Counted from the stretch's first letter, positions 46,103 through 57,517 are shown. The stretch is 64,000 bases of DNA from Pilatotrama ljubarskyi (GCA_022385805.1 MU277720.1:64488-128487); one strand, 5' to 3'. Notes: generated from the letters alone by a model not told the origin. Numbers and translations are program-made.

Positions 46103-49100
46103 GGGAGCCGCTCCCGGCAAGGGGGGCAAGGGCAAGTTGTACAAGGACGCGTCCGGTCGCGCGTATATCGCGGACGATGCCAACGTGCTCACGCCGGTCG
46201 AGGCCGTTCCTGAGGATTCCGCGCACTTTGTCGCTGGCGACGCTTCGGACGCTCCTGCTCTCGAGACCTCTTCTCTCGACGATCTCTTCGACCTCGCGCG
46301 CGACTCTCCCTCTTGGCTTGACTCGGTCGAGGTTGCTGGCGACTCCCACTACGAGGGCTTTCTCGCTGTCTCTGAGCCTCTAGCCGTCTCTGTCAACTGG
46401 TCGGACTCTGTCTTCGTCGCCGCTACTTCGTCTGGCTCCGAACCTTTCTACTTTGACTCTGGGGCCTCCACTCATCTGTCGCCTGTGCAGTCTGACTTCT
46501 GCGAGCTCCAAGCCATCAACCCTCGCGGCATCCGCGGCATCAACGGCAGTGTCATCTTCGCTACCGGGATTGGCAAGATCCGCCTGTCTGTCGGCAAGGG
46601 CAAGCACCTTGTCCTAGAGAACGCTCTCTTCGTTCCGAAGGCCACCGTCCGTCTCATCTCTGTCCGCGCTCTCTGCGACGGTGCTTTTGGCTACCGCGTC
46701 TCGTTCAACGCTGACGGCGTCTCGATCAGCCACTGCAGCGGTGCGCTCTTCTTCCAAGGTACCCGGTCGCCCAACAGCCCACTCTTCGCTCTAAGCGGCA
46801 CTCCCCCTTCTATCGAAACGGCTCATCTCGCCCGCCGCGTCGCTGATCTCGAGACCTGGCACCGCCGCTTGGGTCACGCCAACTATCGCGCGACCTATAC
46901 AGTCGCCGCGCAGGCTCGCGCTGCCGGTACGCCCGTCCGTCTCTCTGACGCCCCGCCCAAATGTGACGCCTGCATCCTCGGAAAGCAGACCCGAACACCG
47001 GTGCCTAAAGTCAGGGAGGGGGAGCGGAGCACCGAGAGAGGAGCTGTCTTCTTCGTAGATCCGGCTGGAAATCAGTGTACGCGTTCCGCCTCAGGGAACA
47101 TCGCCCCATTAGACATTGTCGACGATTTTTCCTCGTATGGATGGACTTTTCCCGTGGCGTCCAAGGATCAGTGCGCCCCTCTCCTGCGGAAGTTCATCAT
47201 CGCTCGCCGTGCCGAAGGCTGCCCTGTCCGTGCCATTCAGCTCGACAATGGCGAATGCCTCACCAAGGCCATCGAGGACATCTGTGGCGAACTCGGGGTC
47301 GCCATTCGCCTCACCGCCGCATACACCTCCGCTCATAACGGCAAAGTCGAACGTATCCATCGCACGTATATGGGCAAATGCCGCGCTATGCGCCTTGCTG
47401 CCGACGTGCCTGAGAATCGTTGGGACGAGTTCTACCTCACCGCGTGCTACCTGACTAACCGCACACCCACCTCTACTCTTCCCAGCGGCGTCACGCCGTA
47501 TGAGGCATGGTTCGGCGAGCCTCCATGTCTGAGGCACCTCCGCGAGATCGGCTGTCGCGCATTCGTTCTCATCCCTACGCACAACCCGAAGCTCCACGCT
47601 CGGTCGCTCGAGTGCGTCCTCATCGGCTACGGCTCAAATTCTAAGACCTACCGTTGCTATCACCGTCCCACTCACCGCGTCATTTCCTCTTATCATGTTT
47701 CCTTCATTGAGTCTCACGAATCGCGCGTCACCCCATCCTCTCCCTCTCTTCCTTCCCCGCCGTCCCCTGCCACCCTCGACCCCCTTCCTCCCCCTCTCGA
47801 CGATGATCCCCCTCGTCCCTCCTCCCCTTCTCCCTCCGAGGAGGAGCCTCCTCTCCCCTCTCCTTCCCTTCCTGCTCCTGTTCCCCCGGCCGTCCGTGTC
47901 GACGCCGAGGAGGAGTGCGTTCCCGCTGCGCGTCCCATGCGCGTACGTCAACCGTCCGCTCGTCTGGCTGAGTCTCTCGGTCTCCCTCACACTACACGTG
48001 TCCAACAGGCTGTTGCTGACTCTATTGCTGCAGGCGAGCGTGTTCGTGCTCACCGCGAAGCTGCTCGTCTCGCCCGTGCCGACGCGTCTGCTGCCCTTTG
48101 GTCCGAGCTCGATCTCGCCCTCGCCGCGACTTTGCAGCTTGACAGCGAGTACCTCGGCGACCCGACCTCCCTCCGTGACGCTCTGGCCTCTCCCTTCGCC
48201 GACCAGTGGCGGGCCGCTCTTCAGGACGAATTCGACTCCATCCGCGCTATGGAAGTCTACGAGCTCATTCCTCGCTCTGACGTCCCTGCGGGCCGGCGTA
48301 TCCTCCGCGGTAAGCCCGTTTTTCGTCTCAAGCGTGACGAGACCGGTGCCCCCGTGCGCTTCAAGGCCCGTTGGGTCTGTCGCGGTTTTGAGGTCGTCTG
48401 GGGCCAGGACTATACTCGTACGACGTCTCCGACCATGCGCATGGAATCCCTCCGTCTTCTTCTTCACCTAGCCGGTGCCCTCGACTGGGAAATCCTGCAG
48501 GTCGACGTTAAAACCGCCTTCTTGTACGGCATGCTCCCTGACCACGAGGCGTGCTTTATGGAGCAGCCTGAAGGTTTTGAGGAGCCCGGCAAGGAGTCTT
48601 GGGTCTGGCGTCTTCGCAAGGGGCTCTACGGCATGCCGCAGGGCGGTCGCACCTGGAACCGCACTATGCACTCTCATCTCACCTCCCTCGGCTTCGAGCG
48701 GCTCCTCAGCGAGCACTGCGTGTACCACCGCTCGTCTGTCGAAGGCAGCGTCATCTTCGGCGTCCATGTCGACGATTTTCTCGCCATTGCCAGCTGTACT
48801 GCGGCTGGCGACCGTTTCAAAGACGACCTGCGTTCCGCCTGGACGATCTCCGACCTCGGCGCCGCCCGCTTCGTCGTTGGCATTGCCATCGACCGTGATC
48901 GCCCCTCTCGGACCGTCGCCATCTCGCAGACTGCCCTCATCGACAAAATCGTGACGCAGTTCCGCCTCGCCGACGCCCACCCCGTCTCCTCGCCCATGGA
49001 CTCCGGTTGCACCCTTTCCCGCAAGCAAGCCCCCTCTACGCCTGAGGAAGTCGCTTATGCCGCAACGCTCCCATACCGCGCTCTCGTCGGCAGCCTCAAC

Positions 49101-49730
49101 TACGTCGCGGTCGGTTCGCGTCCCGACATTTCATTCGCCGTCCAGCAACTCGCGCAGTTCTTGGACTGCTACGGTGAGGTCCATTGGGAGGCCGCGAAGC
49201 GCGTCGTTCGCTATCTCAAGGGCACCCGCACTCTCAAGCTGCATCTGGGCGGCACCGTTGTCTCTTCCCTCCTCGGTTACACCGACTCCAACTGGGCGCG
49301 CTGCCCGGACACTCGTCGCTCTGTCGGCGGCTATTGCTTCTTCCTCGGCTCAGGCGCGGTCACGTGGGCGTGTCGGAAACAGCCAACGGTCGCCGCGTCG
49401 TCCACCGAAGCTGAGTATATTGCTGCCGCTGACGCCGCGCAGGAGGCTATCTGGCTCCGCTCCGTGCTCCTCGCTCTCGGATTCCCCCAATCCTATCCCT
49501 GTCCTCTCCATGCCGACAACACAGGTGCCATCGCTCTCTCCGAGGATCCCTCTTTCCACTCTCGCTCCAAGCATATCGATATCAAACACCACATTCTTCG
49601 CGACTACACCGAGTCTAAACAGCTGGCTATGCTCTGGGTCCAATCTAAGGACAATGTCGCCGACATATTCACTAAACCCCTTCCATCTCCGCAATTCGCT
49701 ACGCTCCGCGGTTACCTCGGCCTCCGGTGA
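46008..49730 (+). CDS. copia pol-like ORF (protease, integrase, RT, RNase H)
   Basis: The frame is open from about 45984; sequence of clear identity starts at 46008. Domains in order: rest of the zinc knuckle; aspartic protease FYFDSGASTHLSP (46450); GAG-pre-integrase WHRRLGHANYR...CDACILGKQ; integrase with Asp in FFVDPAGN, Asp in AIQLDNGECLT and Glu in HNGKVERIHRT; a Pro/Ser-rich linker at 47720-47900; reverse transcriptase with QVDVKTAFLYGML and the active site GVHVDDFLA (48755-48785); RNase H with GYTDSNWARCPDTRRSVGGY, SSTEAEYIAAADAAQEAIWL and KHIDIKHHILRD. No internal stop occurs over 1240 codons. No ATG begins the frame before the protease, so expression would need the gag start. Stop TGA at 49728. 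Confidence 0.93.
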   Translation, partial: GHLAASCYQPGGAMDGRKSEVDAQIAARRSAKGAAPGKGGKGKLYKDASGRAYIADDANVLTPVEAVPEDSAHFVAGDASDAPALETSSLDDLFDLARDSPSWLDSVEVAGDSHYEGFLAVSEPLAVSVNWSDSVFVAATSSGSEPFYFDSGASTHLSPVQSDFCELQAINPRGIRGINGSVIFATGIGKIRLSVGKGKHLVLENALFVPKATVRLISVRALCDGAFGYRVSFNADGVSISHCSGALFFQGTRSPNSPLFALSGTPPSIETAHLARRVADLETWHRRLGHANYRATYTVAAQARAAGTPVRLSDAPPKCDACILGKQTRTPVPKVREGERSTERGAVFFVDPAGNQCTRSASGNIAPLDIVDDFSSYGWTFPVASKDQCAPLLRKFIIARRAEGCPVRAIQLDNGECLTKAIEDICGELGVAIRLTAAYTSAHNGKVERIHRTYMGKCRAMRLAADVPENRWDEFYLTACYLTNRTPTSTLPSGVTPYEAWFGEPPCLRHLREIGCRAFVLIPTHNPKLHARSLECVLIGYGSNSKTYRCYHRPTHRVISSYHVSFIESHESRVTPSSPSLPSPPSPATLDPLPPPLDDDPPRPSSPSPSEEEPPLPSPSLPAPVPPAVRVDAEEECVPAARPMRVRQPSARLAESLGLPHTTRVQQAVADSIAAGERVRAHREAARLARADASAALWSELDLALAATLQLDSEYLGDPTSLRDALASPFADQWRAALQDEFDSIRAMEVYELIPRSDVPAGRRILRGKPVFRLKRDETGAPVRFKARWVCRGFEVVWGQDYTRTTSPTMRMESLRLLLHLAGALDWEILQVDVKTAFLYGMLPDHEACFMEQPEGFEEPGKESWVWRLRKGLYGMPQGGRTWNRTMHSHLTSLGFERLLSEHCVYHRSSVEGSVIFGVHVDDFLAIASCTAAGDRFKDDLRSAWTISDLGAARFVVGIAIDRDRPSRTVAISQTALIDKIVTQFRLADAHPVSSPMDSGCTLSRKQAPSTPEEVAYAATLPYRALVGSLNYVAVGSRPDISFAVQQLAQFLDCYGEVHWEAAKRVVRYLKGTRTLKLHLGGTVVSSLLGYTDSNWARCPDTRRSVGGYCFFLGSGAVTWACRKQPTVAASSTEAEYIAAADAAQEAIWLRSVLLALGFPQSYPCPLHADNTGAIALSEDPSFHSRSKHIDIKHHILRDYTESKQLAMLWVQSKDNVADIFTKPLPSPQFATLRGYLGLR

Positions 49731-49736
49731 TTCCAT

Positions 49737-49747
49737 GCGAGGAGGAG
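49737..49747 (+). other. Internal polypurine-tract-like copy
   Basis: The 11-mer gcgaggaggag follows the pol stop by six bases and is an exact copy of the tract next to the 3' LTR at 49887-49897. Confidence 0.5.
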
Positions 49748-49886
49748 TTGCCCGACGTCATCGTACGAGTCGTTTTCTTTTGTTCTTTTCCTCACTCCCT
49801 TTTCCATCGTTCCCCTCTTTTCTCATGCATATCGTTCCCTCCATCATTCTCGCTATATAGTCCTTACCGTCGCTTCCGTCCTCTAC

Positions 49887-49897
49887 GCGAGGAGGAG
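49887..49897 (+). other. Polypurine tract of the copia element
   Basis: gcgaggaggag abuts the 3' LTR, in the expected place to prime plus-strand DNA synthesis. Confidence 0.8.
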
Positions 49898-50156
49898 TGT
49901 TGAGACGCGCTGTCGAGATCTCCCGCATCCGGACGAGTTACATAAGCTAGATTAGCGCCCGTAGTTATCGTCCGTCACATTCCGAACTCATTCCTCAGTT
50001 GGTACCACAACCATCTGAGGTGAGCTCGCTATTCCCCCCGTTCGCTACGATACGATACTCACACTGTACCTAGCCTGACTCTCGGGATCTAGGTATGAGG
50101 AATACAGTTGGTACCACAACCATCTGAGCCTGACTCTCGGGATCTAGGTTCTAACA
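49898..50156 (+). repeat. 3' LTR of the copia element
   Basis: 259 bp, apparently identical to 44747-45005, followed by the target duplication GACGT at 50157-50161. Confidence 0.95.
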
Positions 50157-50161
50157 GACGT

Positions 50162-50518
50162 GACTCGTGTACTGGACAGTTGTATTATAGATGTGCCTTG
50201 GTTGAGAGCATTGCAGATACCGAAGATCAGGATTTCCGCTGAGGTCGTACGCACGCAGACAGAAAGTCTGGTGGAGGAAAAGCATCCTCGGACAAGACAG
50301 CGCTAAGCGCTCGACCGGTTATGTACGCCGATCAATCTCACGTGGCGGCAAGACCCGGCAGAGCGGCATGGACGCGTCCTGCAGCTCCCTATAGCTACAG
50401 CCCACCACGGGCCTACTACCTGGTATTCATCTCTCGACATCTGGATCTGGCTGCTTCGCTTTCCTATTGACTGCTGGACCACCTATGCCCTTCTAGAGGC
50501 GCTTGGTGATTATCAGAC
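50162..50518. other. Intergenic, 357 bp
   Basis: Sequence downstream of the copia insertion, i.e. original OYE 3' flank plus the Rictor promoter. No TATA box or gene seen. Confidence 0.4.
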
Positions 50519-53500
50519 ATGCCTACACCCGTCTCTGAGCACAGCAGCAATGGCGGTCTCTCTGTCCCAAGATCCTCACATACTGACAGCGGAACTTCGA
50601 ACGGGACGGCAACACCCACCATCGCGCAGAGTGGCTCTGGCCAGTCTTGGGCCGCCTCGGAAGCTACGCTAGCACCGGAGCGGGACAGGGACTCGCAGGT
50701 GAGTGTGGTGCACGACTGCGCGATTGTGTCCGTGGTCAAGTCTGATCCATCAAGCTTCGCGCGCAGCTTCAGTCTCTGTCCGAGCAGCTCAAGGTCGAGA
50801 AGCGGATAAAGGAGGGCGCGGAGAACTTGTTGCAGATGGACCTCAATGTGAGTGCGCTCGAGAGCGCATGCTCTTTGACCATGATCATGGCATCCATGAC
50901 GAGAAGTGAAGGTGGCTACTAGCATCGCCATGCGCGTATCCGTACCATCAGCAGGTAGTGCGAGGAATGTGATGCTGCTACGCTATCAAATTCCTCCCCA
51001 AATCTTGCATGGAGCATGCGTATGAGCTCTTGCTGTTCCGAATCTCATATACTCTGATAGGACGCGCTCAGAAACGAAGTCGAAACCGAGCTCGCCACCG
51101 CGAAGCAGAAGATTCAGCTCATTCAGAAGTCCTTGGATTCCCGTAAGCATTGCTCGAGCAAACGTCGCGCACATGCGTGCCTGACTTTGGACAGTCTCCG
51201 GCCGGGGTGTACGCAAGCGGAGCATGGAGACCAATGGGGTCGCCAAGCGCAAGTTCAACGGTCAACCCCTTCGACCGACGGTGGAGTGGCGGGAGGAAGG
51301 CTCGGAGAGAGGTACGGCGCTAGAGTACACCGATGTAGCTGAAGGATCTCATTGAATACCTAGACGACTTCCGCTCCTCAATGCACCAGGCCAACAGCGC
51401 GATCAAGGCTCTCGTGCACCTCTCCGGACAACATCCGCATAGCCATCCGAGCTCCTCTGCACCATCGCCATCGGCGTCCCCGTCGACATCGACGCTGCCA
51501 AATCCTGCCACCGCGACGGACGCGGAGCTGAATCGCGCGCGGATCGAGCATATGGCGAAGCTGATCGGCCTGCTACAACGGAACCTGCGCGTGCGATACG
51601 AGCTGGACGTGGGAGAGGTTGTGCATGCGTCCGTATAAACTTCTTGCATCGAATGTCGAGAGTTTGCTCACCTCACTTCAGTGTCCTGCCGTCCCTCGCG
51701 GACAAGGCGTCGAAACAGGCTCGGGCCACCGCTTATAGGTTGATACGACACGCTTTGGTAGATTCGCACTCTGTGAGGCGTCTCGGCGAGCAGAACCTGG
51801 ACTGGTACATCGTCAAGTATGTTCCTTCCAAACCCACCGAAAGGTTGCTTCCCTGATCACTCGCCGCGATATAGGACGCTATGCCGAGACAACAAGCACG
51901 CCGTCGAGAAGGAGCAGGTCATCAAGCTCATCCGGACCATCGTTGACATCGGCTCGGAACGACACTCGCCGAACTCGGCGATCGGGTCGGGGACGGTGCC
52001 GCTCTCTGACGCGGTCATGCGCGCGCTCATCGCGGTCGCCGAGTATCCCGAGGACCCCTTCAAGCCGATATGCGTTCAGACTCTTACTGAAATACGTTCG
52101 TCACCGTCGTGGACTGCGAATATGCTCCTTCCTGACATCCTGTGTAGTCCTGATCGATATTGAGCTGATGGCACGGACGGGAGGTATCCGGGTGCTGTTG
52201 CACGCTTTAGCAGAAGGCCCCTTGGAGATGGCGCCGCTGCTCTCCGCTGCTTTCCTGCACATCGTCGATTCTCCGAAGACGAGAGCATACTTGCACCCTG
52301 GTACAGATTTCGAGGTATGACAACCCTGTAGCTTCAGTAGGCGGACGCTGAGTCTCCCTTAGATAGCTCTGTCAGGAATTACGGACGCGTACGGGAAGGG
52401 ATACGAGCACCAGGAGAAGATTAAAGGCTGCACGGGCATAGTGTCGTCTATGCTGCGGACATGGAGCGGTGAGTATGACCGTTCTCCTGCTCAAGATGCA
52501 GTATTGACGTGCACTAAGGTTTGATGTACTGCTGCATTAACGACATGGCAGCAATCCGGGTGGTGATTGACTGCCTCCGAATTCCTTCGCTGGAGACGCG
52601 GGTAAGTCTTGGCGAAACGCCTGAACAGACATGATGCTGACCTCCGCGATCTCTAGGAAGTGATACTCGACATGTTCTTCGACCTACTCAACATTAAGCC
52701 CCCAGAATGGCACCGGGCATTCATCGACGGGAGGCGATTGACGAGTAAGAGAACCATTGTACCCTCTGTGCGCTGCTGAGCCTCCGCCAGTGTATCGCAA
52801 ATCGCGACAAAGTGCCGACTTGTCTCAGCCTGCACAGATACCCCACAGATCACAAGATACCCTCAAACTGACCGACCAATATATTGCACTACTCATCTTG
52901 GTTTTCTCTAAAGCTGGACTTCTTGATGTTAGTCATCTTCAGACGGACGGGGCGTTATGATGCTAAACGTTGTGTGCAGGCTCTCACTTCGATGTTCGAA
53001 GAGTCGAGCGTGGGCTCTGAGCTTTCGCGGAAAGCTACCCTGCTCATGGCGGAGATCCTGCAGAAGGCGAACCGCGTCCTGCCGCTGTCGATAGCAGCGA
53101 GGATACAGGTGCGGCTCTAATACTGAAACCGGGTTGACTAAATCTCACAGAGTTACGCAGGCGCTCCCGCGCGTATTCAGCTTGGCGTCAGACTACGACG
53201 ACAATGAGCACAGAATCGTCGGCTCTTCTGCGCTGTCAGCTATTGACAGTTTCAATCGCCACCTGTCTCGGATGCAGCCCCCTGTGAAAGGCGACACTCG
53301 TCCAAGGTACATGTCGGGCTGGACCGTCGCTAGGTGTCATCCGCGAACGTGCTCACACTCCCGTCCAGGGCGAACTCCATCGAGGATGCTGTGCGGCGCA
53401 GCCAAAGACAGGTCGAGCAGGCGAAGCTGAAGATGAGCATGCAGATGGACGACAAGACGTTCCAGACGCTGCTGATGGAGACGCAGGTGATGCTCACGAA

Positions 53501-56116
53501 GGACCACACGAAGTGGAACTTCGACACGTTGCAGGACCTGATCGATGGCCCGCTGCACAGCGCTAAGCGCATGGAGGAGGCGATCAAGGTGTCGCGGTAC
53601 ATCCGCAAGCTGATGTCGTTCTTTCATCCGTTGAATCATCGATTCTGCGACATTGCAAATACGAAGGTAAGACGGCGGGCTCGCGGGCGGCGTCGGTCAT
53701 GTCGCAGGCTCATCAACGGATCTGCAGGCGAATCATCGCTGGGTGCGACTGGGATGTTCCCTCTTGAATGCGCTTCTGGCTAGTCCGGATGGTATCCGTT
53801 TCTTGCAGGAAGACGAGTTCCTTAGTCAACTTGTCAAGAGCTTTGCTCAATTAGATCCGGTTTGTCCAATATAAACTCCTGGGATTGTCATATTGACCGA
53901 CGTTGTCTCTAGAGCTCGCCATCGCCGGTGCAGGATCCGATATTCTCGAAAAAACGAATGCAAGAGACGCTAACGTGTGGCTACTTCGAGATGCTTGGCA
54001 CCCTCAGCAAACGGCAGGAGGGCGTGGAGTGCGCATCCTTCAACTACGCTTTCCCAGAGGGGTGCTGACGTGTTCTATAGATTGCTGGAGAAATTCAAGC
54101 TGTTCACAGCCTTCTATCACCTCACCGAACTCCGGAGCAGGGATGATCTCATCAAGGGCATCATAGAGAATCTGGATTACAGCATGTAGGTTTACCTGTG
54201 ACCTGTGCGATGACGAGTTACTGACCAAAAATGTAGCGATGGCCACTCGCGCATCGTACTGTCGAAAGCATTAACGTCTGTGTACAAGGTAAGACTCCAC
54301 GATCACACTGAAGTCACACTGCTCACATATCCAAATCTGATTTGTAGCCAGTACGACATTACTCCACAAACTTTCTCGGCGGTCTCATCCGAGCAAGTCA
54401 TACGGCCCACGCGTGGATGCTCCGATTACTCCTCACACAACTGTACGACCCTACACCAGAAGTCCGCGAACTTGCGGTCCGCTTCCTAGAGGAGGCTTGC
54501 GAGTCGACTGACGTGCTGCAAGTGGTGGTGGAAATGCAACCTACCCTGGATCATCTCGGGGAGGTCGGTCACCCATTGCTTCTCAAGTGAGTGGATCCCA
54601 TTAGAGGAAATGCACCCACCACTGAACGGTGCGCAGGTTCATGTCCACTCCTACGGGCTTCCGTTTCTTGTATGCCGCAAGCTACATCGACCGTGAGATG
54701 GAACTATGGTTCCACGTAAGTCCCCGCTGTGGTAGCAGATTTTGTATGAGCAGTGACGGATATCACTTCTCCAGGAACGAAACCTCCATTATGTCGTCCA
54801 CATCGAGGTCTTCCTCGCCAAAGCTTTCAGTCAGAACGCTAGCGAAGAGGACGACGACGATATCTTGTAAGTTTATCTTCCTGACCCTCCCGCATTTCGC
54901 TCATGCTCCCTGTGTCCAGGGCGTTTGAGGGCATTGTGCCGCCACATTTCTACGGAGTGATGGCAAAGACGGAGCTCGGCTGCGAAGTACTCCAGGAAAA
55001 GGGTCACTTCTCGGAATTCGCGCACTTCATCCGGTGCCACGGGTTGGAGAGCGAAGACCAGGAGGTCATTCTGAAGCTGAAGAGCGTTCTTTGGGCAGTA
55101 GTAAGCTCATCAACCGCATGCATTGGCTATCCCAATCCTGAGACGGAGCGTAGGGGAACATTGGTGCAACGGAGCGTGGGCTTCCTTTCCTTGAGGAGGA
55201 AGAGATCATTCCAGCCATCCTGGAGATCGCGGAACAGTCGTTAGTGCTCTCTGTGCGAGGGTAAGTAGTCGCTCCAATCCTCCTACTTGTACGCACTGAC
55301 CTCCTTTTATCTTAGGACGTGTTTCTTCGTCTTGGGTTTGATTTCATCTACCCCACAAGGTGCCGAGATATTGGATGACTACCACTGGGAAGCAACACTT
55401 TCGCCTCTGGGTCTACCAACTGGCCTTTGCGTTCCGGTAGACGTCGACAAGTTCGTTTCGGTATGTCCGCCCATCAGGCGTCCAGTAGACAGCTTGGAGG
55501 CTCAACGGATCATCAGATACCGCGCTGGGATTGCGTCGCAAGGGAGGGCGTGGATGACAGCCGACTAATTCCTCCTGAAAGTCCCGAGGAGAACGAAGTG
55601 ATGACTGCCATCTATAACCTCGCGAACACAGTCATTGCCAACTCAGCATCTCGGTCGCTCACCAAGTGCGTACCTATGTGCATGCGTGGAGTCTCGCTGA
55701 CGGGGACACTTCGTAGGATGAAGAGCAAACCGGAGTACCGGCACATCTTCAGCTCGCCTAGCATGTTTTACCGCGCACTGCACACTATCTCGTCGCAAAA
55801 GTACCGACTGCCGGTACGACGATACATCTTCGACCTGTTCAACGTAGACCTCGACGCGGACGTTGTACGGCAGCTCTCGGAGTGCGCGATCTCCCTGCGG
55901 GTACCCTTCACAGCTCAAGAGCCTTCGGAGCCTTCAGAACCGTCTCCTGTCGAGGCTCAACCGCAGCCGCCGGCGTTCAGGCCTGTGCCGGTGCGACATC
56001 ATGTGGATGAGAGTGACGAGGAGTCAGATCTGGAGGAGAAGGAGGTGGCAAAGAAGAAGCCAAGAGCTCCTGTCATGAGTTTACGGCCGAAGAGCCGCAT
56101 CATTGGATTCACTTGA
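50519..56116 (+). CDS. Rictor homologue, TORC2 subunit
   Basis: Rictor (yeast Avo3/Tsc11, fission yeast Ste20) is the defining scaffold of TORC2 and directs it to AGC kinases such as Ypk1. It has many exons (more than 20) with 50-60-nt introns and roughly 1,350 residues. The N-terminus MPTPVSEHSSNGGLSV is disordered, followed by a coiled coil (LSEQLKVEKRIKEGAENLLQ) and an HR1-like region. The armadillo-like Rictor core includes KASKQARATAYRLIRHALVD, KEQVIKLIRTIVDIGSERHS, ARTGGIRVLLHALAEGPLEM, DAYGKGYEHQEKIKGCTGIV and LDMFFDLLNIKPPEWHRAF. The middle and C-terminal domains give DHTKWNFDTLQDLIDGPLHS, KRMEEAIKVSRYIRKLMSFF, PTPEVRELAVRFLEEACES and AFEGIVPPHFYGVMAKTELG, then a RASGEF_N_2-like LGLISSTPQGAEILDDYHWE. 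A charged, Pro-rich tail ends at TGA 56116. No disabling change seen. Confidence 0.92.
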
Positions 56117-56308
56117 TAGTGTGGGTCTTGCCCACGAGGGGTTCGGAAGTCGAGCTTCTTTTTTTCTGGAGGACTGCATCTACTATCGCTTGCTTGCTAC
56201 TGCCAGGTGTTGTATTGCTAACGGACTCATTCCCGTGTATACCATTTCATTTCCTCGCCGCATCTCCACGAGCATTCGACGTGCTTCGGCGAGTTCATCT
56301 GGCCAGAG

Positions 56309-57517
56309 TTAAAGAGCTAGGTAGCGCAGAGCGCAATGCAGAATCTCGTGGACGAGAGCTTCTATTACGTCGTCCTGGAACGTATGCTTAGTGCTGCCGC
56401 AGACTCAAGTCACCTTGAAGGCAAGTTGCGACTTGACTTGACGGCATCTCGGCATCACCACCTTGAAGCACCGTGAGGCGACCGTGAGTTGCCTTGCGAG
56501 TTGCTTCGAGTCGATACCGAGACCCGGCAGATCCGCACCGTCCCGGCCCGGATGGGCGTCAGAGCTTGACAAGGTCACGTGTAACTCTCACGGCCTCCTC
56601 TCAGCGCCCAGAGCATGCGGTACGCGCGACGCTTACAGGGCAGAGTAGACAGGCGCTTAACTTGCAAGGCACTTCAAGGCGACCTTGAAGCGCTTCAATG
56701 CACCAAAAATTCAAAGTCCGACGCCGTGAAGCAACTCGCAACTTGACTCGCGGCAGCACTACGTATGCTAGCCATTCTGTTGCTCCCGATGAAGCATTTG
56801 GATGAATAAATGAAGTGCCACGGAGCCCGTGCCACACAGTAAAATCAACATAAATACGAGATGGCGGAACAAACAGTACGGATACTGTACGTACAGCACC
56901 TCCGGGAAGACACGACTGCCCGTCTACCTTGAGCTTATGGGATGCTTCCCAATCAATAAAATATCCCTTGCGAATGTCTCTGTCAGGCTCCTCGACGAGG
57001 ATGATGTTGCCTACGCTGATGTCGCGATGAGTGCAAGAACCTAGAGACAATGCATCTCTCATCGCTATATAGGCGACGTCAGAACGTGTAAGTGGTGCAA
57101 CCGCTCGACGCAGCCTGCGCGATCCCAGCGGAGGAGACGAGGCGGGACCCGCACAGGGATATGGTGAAGAGAAACATCCGAAATTGATGGGCAAGGATCT
57201 CTATGGGCAAGAGCGAGGTGAAGCCCCACGCCGCCCTGGCCGCCTGGCGGAGAAATGGGTCTTCATGTTGTGCGAGCAATTCGTGCTCCGCGCGGGCGTG
57301 AGGAGTCGCGCTCGGGGGAGGATCGACGAAGATGTCATGTCTGGGATCTGGCATAAGGTTGATGAAGAGTTCGGCGCAGCTTAAGTAGCTCAACTAGAGA
57401 GCGAAGACTTGCCTTCCGCACGGTGGCGATGTTCCGTTCGAAAAAGCAGCATATGTCAAGCTTACTGAAGTCAACGAAAGATGGATGAGAAACGCGCTTG
57501 GAAGTATATATCTTCAA
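56309..57517 (-). pseudogene. FunK1 pseudogene with internal deletion, split by a MITE
   Basis: On the minus strand: FVDFSKLDICCFFER (about 57490-57440), an intron, then CAELFINLMPDPRHDIFVDP and MFLFTISLCGSRLVSSAG (57390-57130). The next recognisable block is YIAMRDALSLGSCTHRDISV and GNIILVEEPDRDIRKGYFID (57075-56950). The roughly 230 residues that separate these blocks in the intact copy are missing, so there is an internal deletion near 57110. HRD and DWE are kept (THRDISVGN, FIDWEAS). FQDDVIEALVHEILHCALRY continues at 56380-56315 on the far side of the hAT MITE, before a stop at 56311. About 140 N-terminal residues are absent. Clearly non-functional. Confidence 0.78.
56389..56761. mobile_element. 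373-bp hAT-type MITE
   Basis: Terminal inverted repeats begin TAGTGCTGCCGC (56389-56400) and end GCGGCAGCACTA (56750-56761). The flanking 8-bp direct repeat CGTATGCT is at 56381-56388 and 56762-56769. An 8-bp duplication and TAGTG-type ends are the signature of the hAT superfamily. There is no transposase; the inside is rich in short repeats of cttgaag and acttgac, likely subterminal binding sites. It is inserted in the FunK1 pseudogene. Confidence 0.88.

Larger units (their letters stand above)
44747..50156 (+). mobile_element. Complete Ty1/copia LTR retrotransposon
   Basis: The element is 5410 bp with two 259-bp LTRs that look identical base for base, TG...CA ends (TGTTGAG...CTAACA), and a 5-bp target duplication GACGT at 44742-44746 and 50157-50161. 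Inside are a primer-binding site, gag, pol in the copia order (protease, integrase, RT, RNase H) and a polypurine tract. Identical LTRs mean a very recent insertion. A frame break between gag and pol may prevent autonomous movement. Confidence 0.95.

Noticed and set aside
47634..48471. Long open frames on both strands inside the copia pol gene (minus 47634-48467, plus 47695-48471)
   Set aside because: They are shadows of the pol coding frame in GC- and pyrimidine-rich sequence; the protein patterns are low-complexity and the conserved integrase-RT reading frame explains the region.
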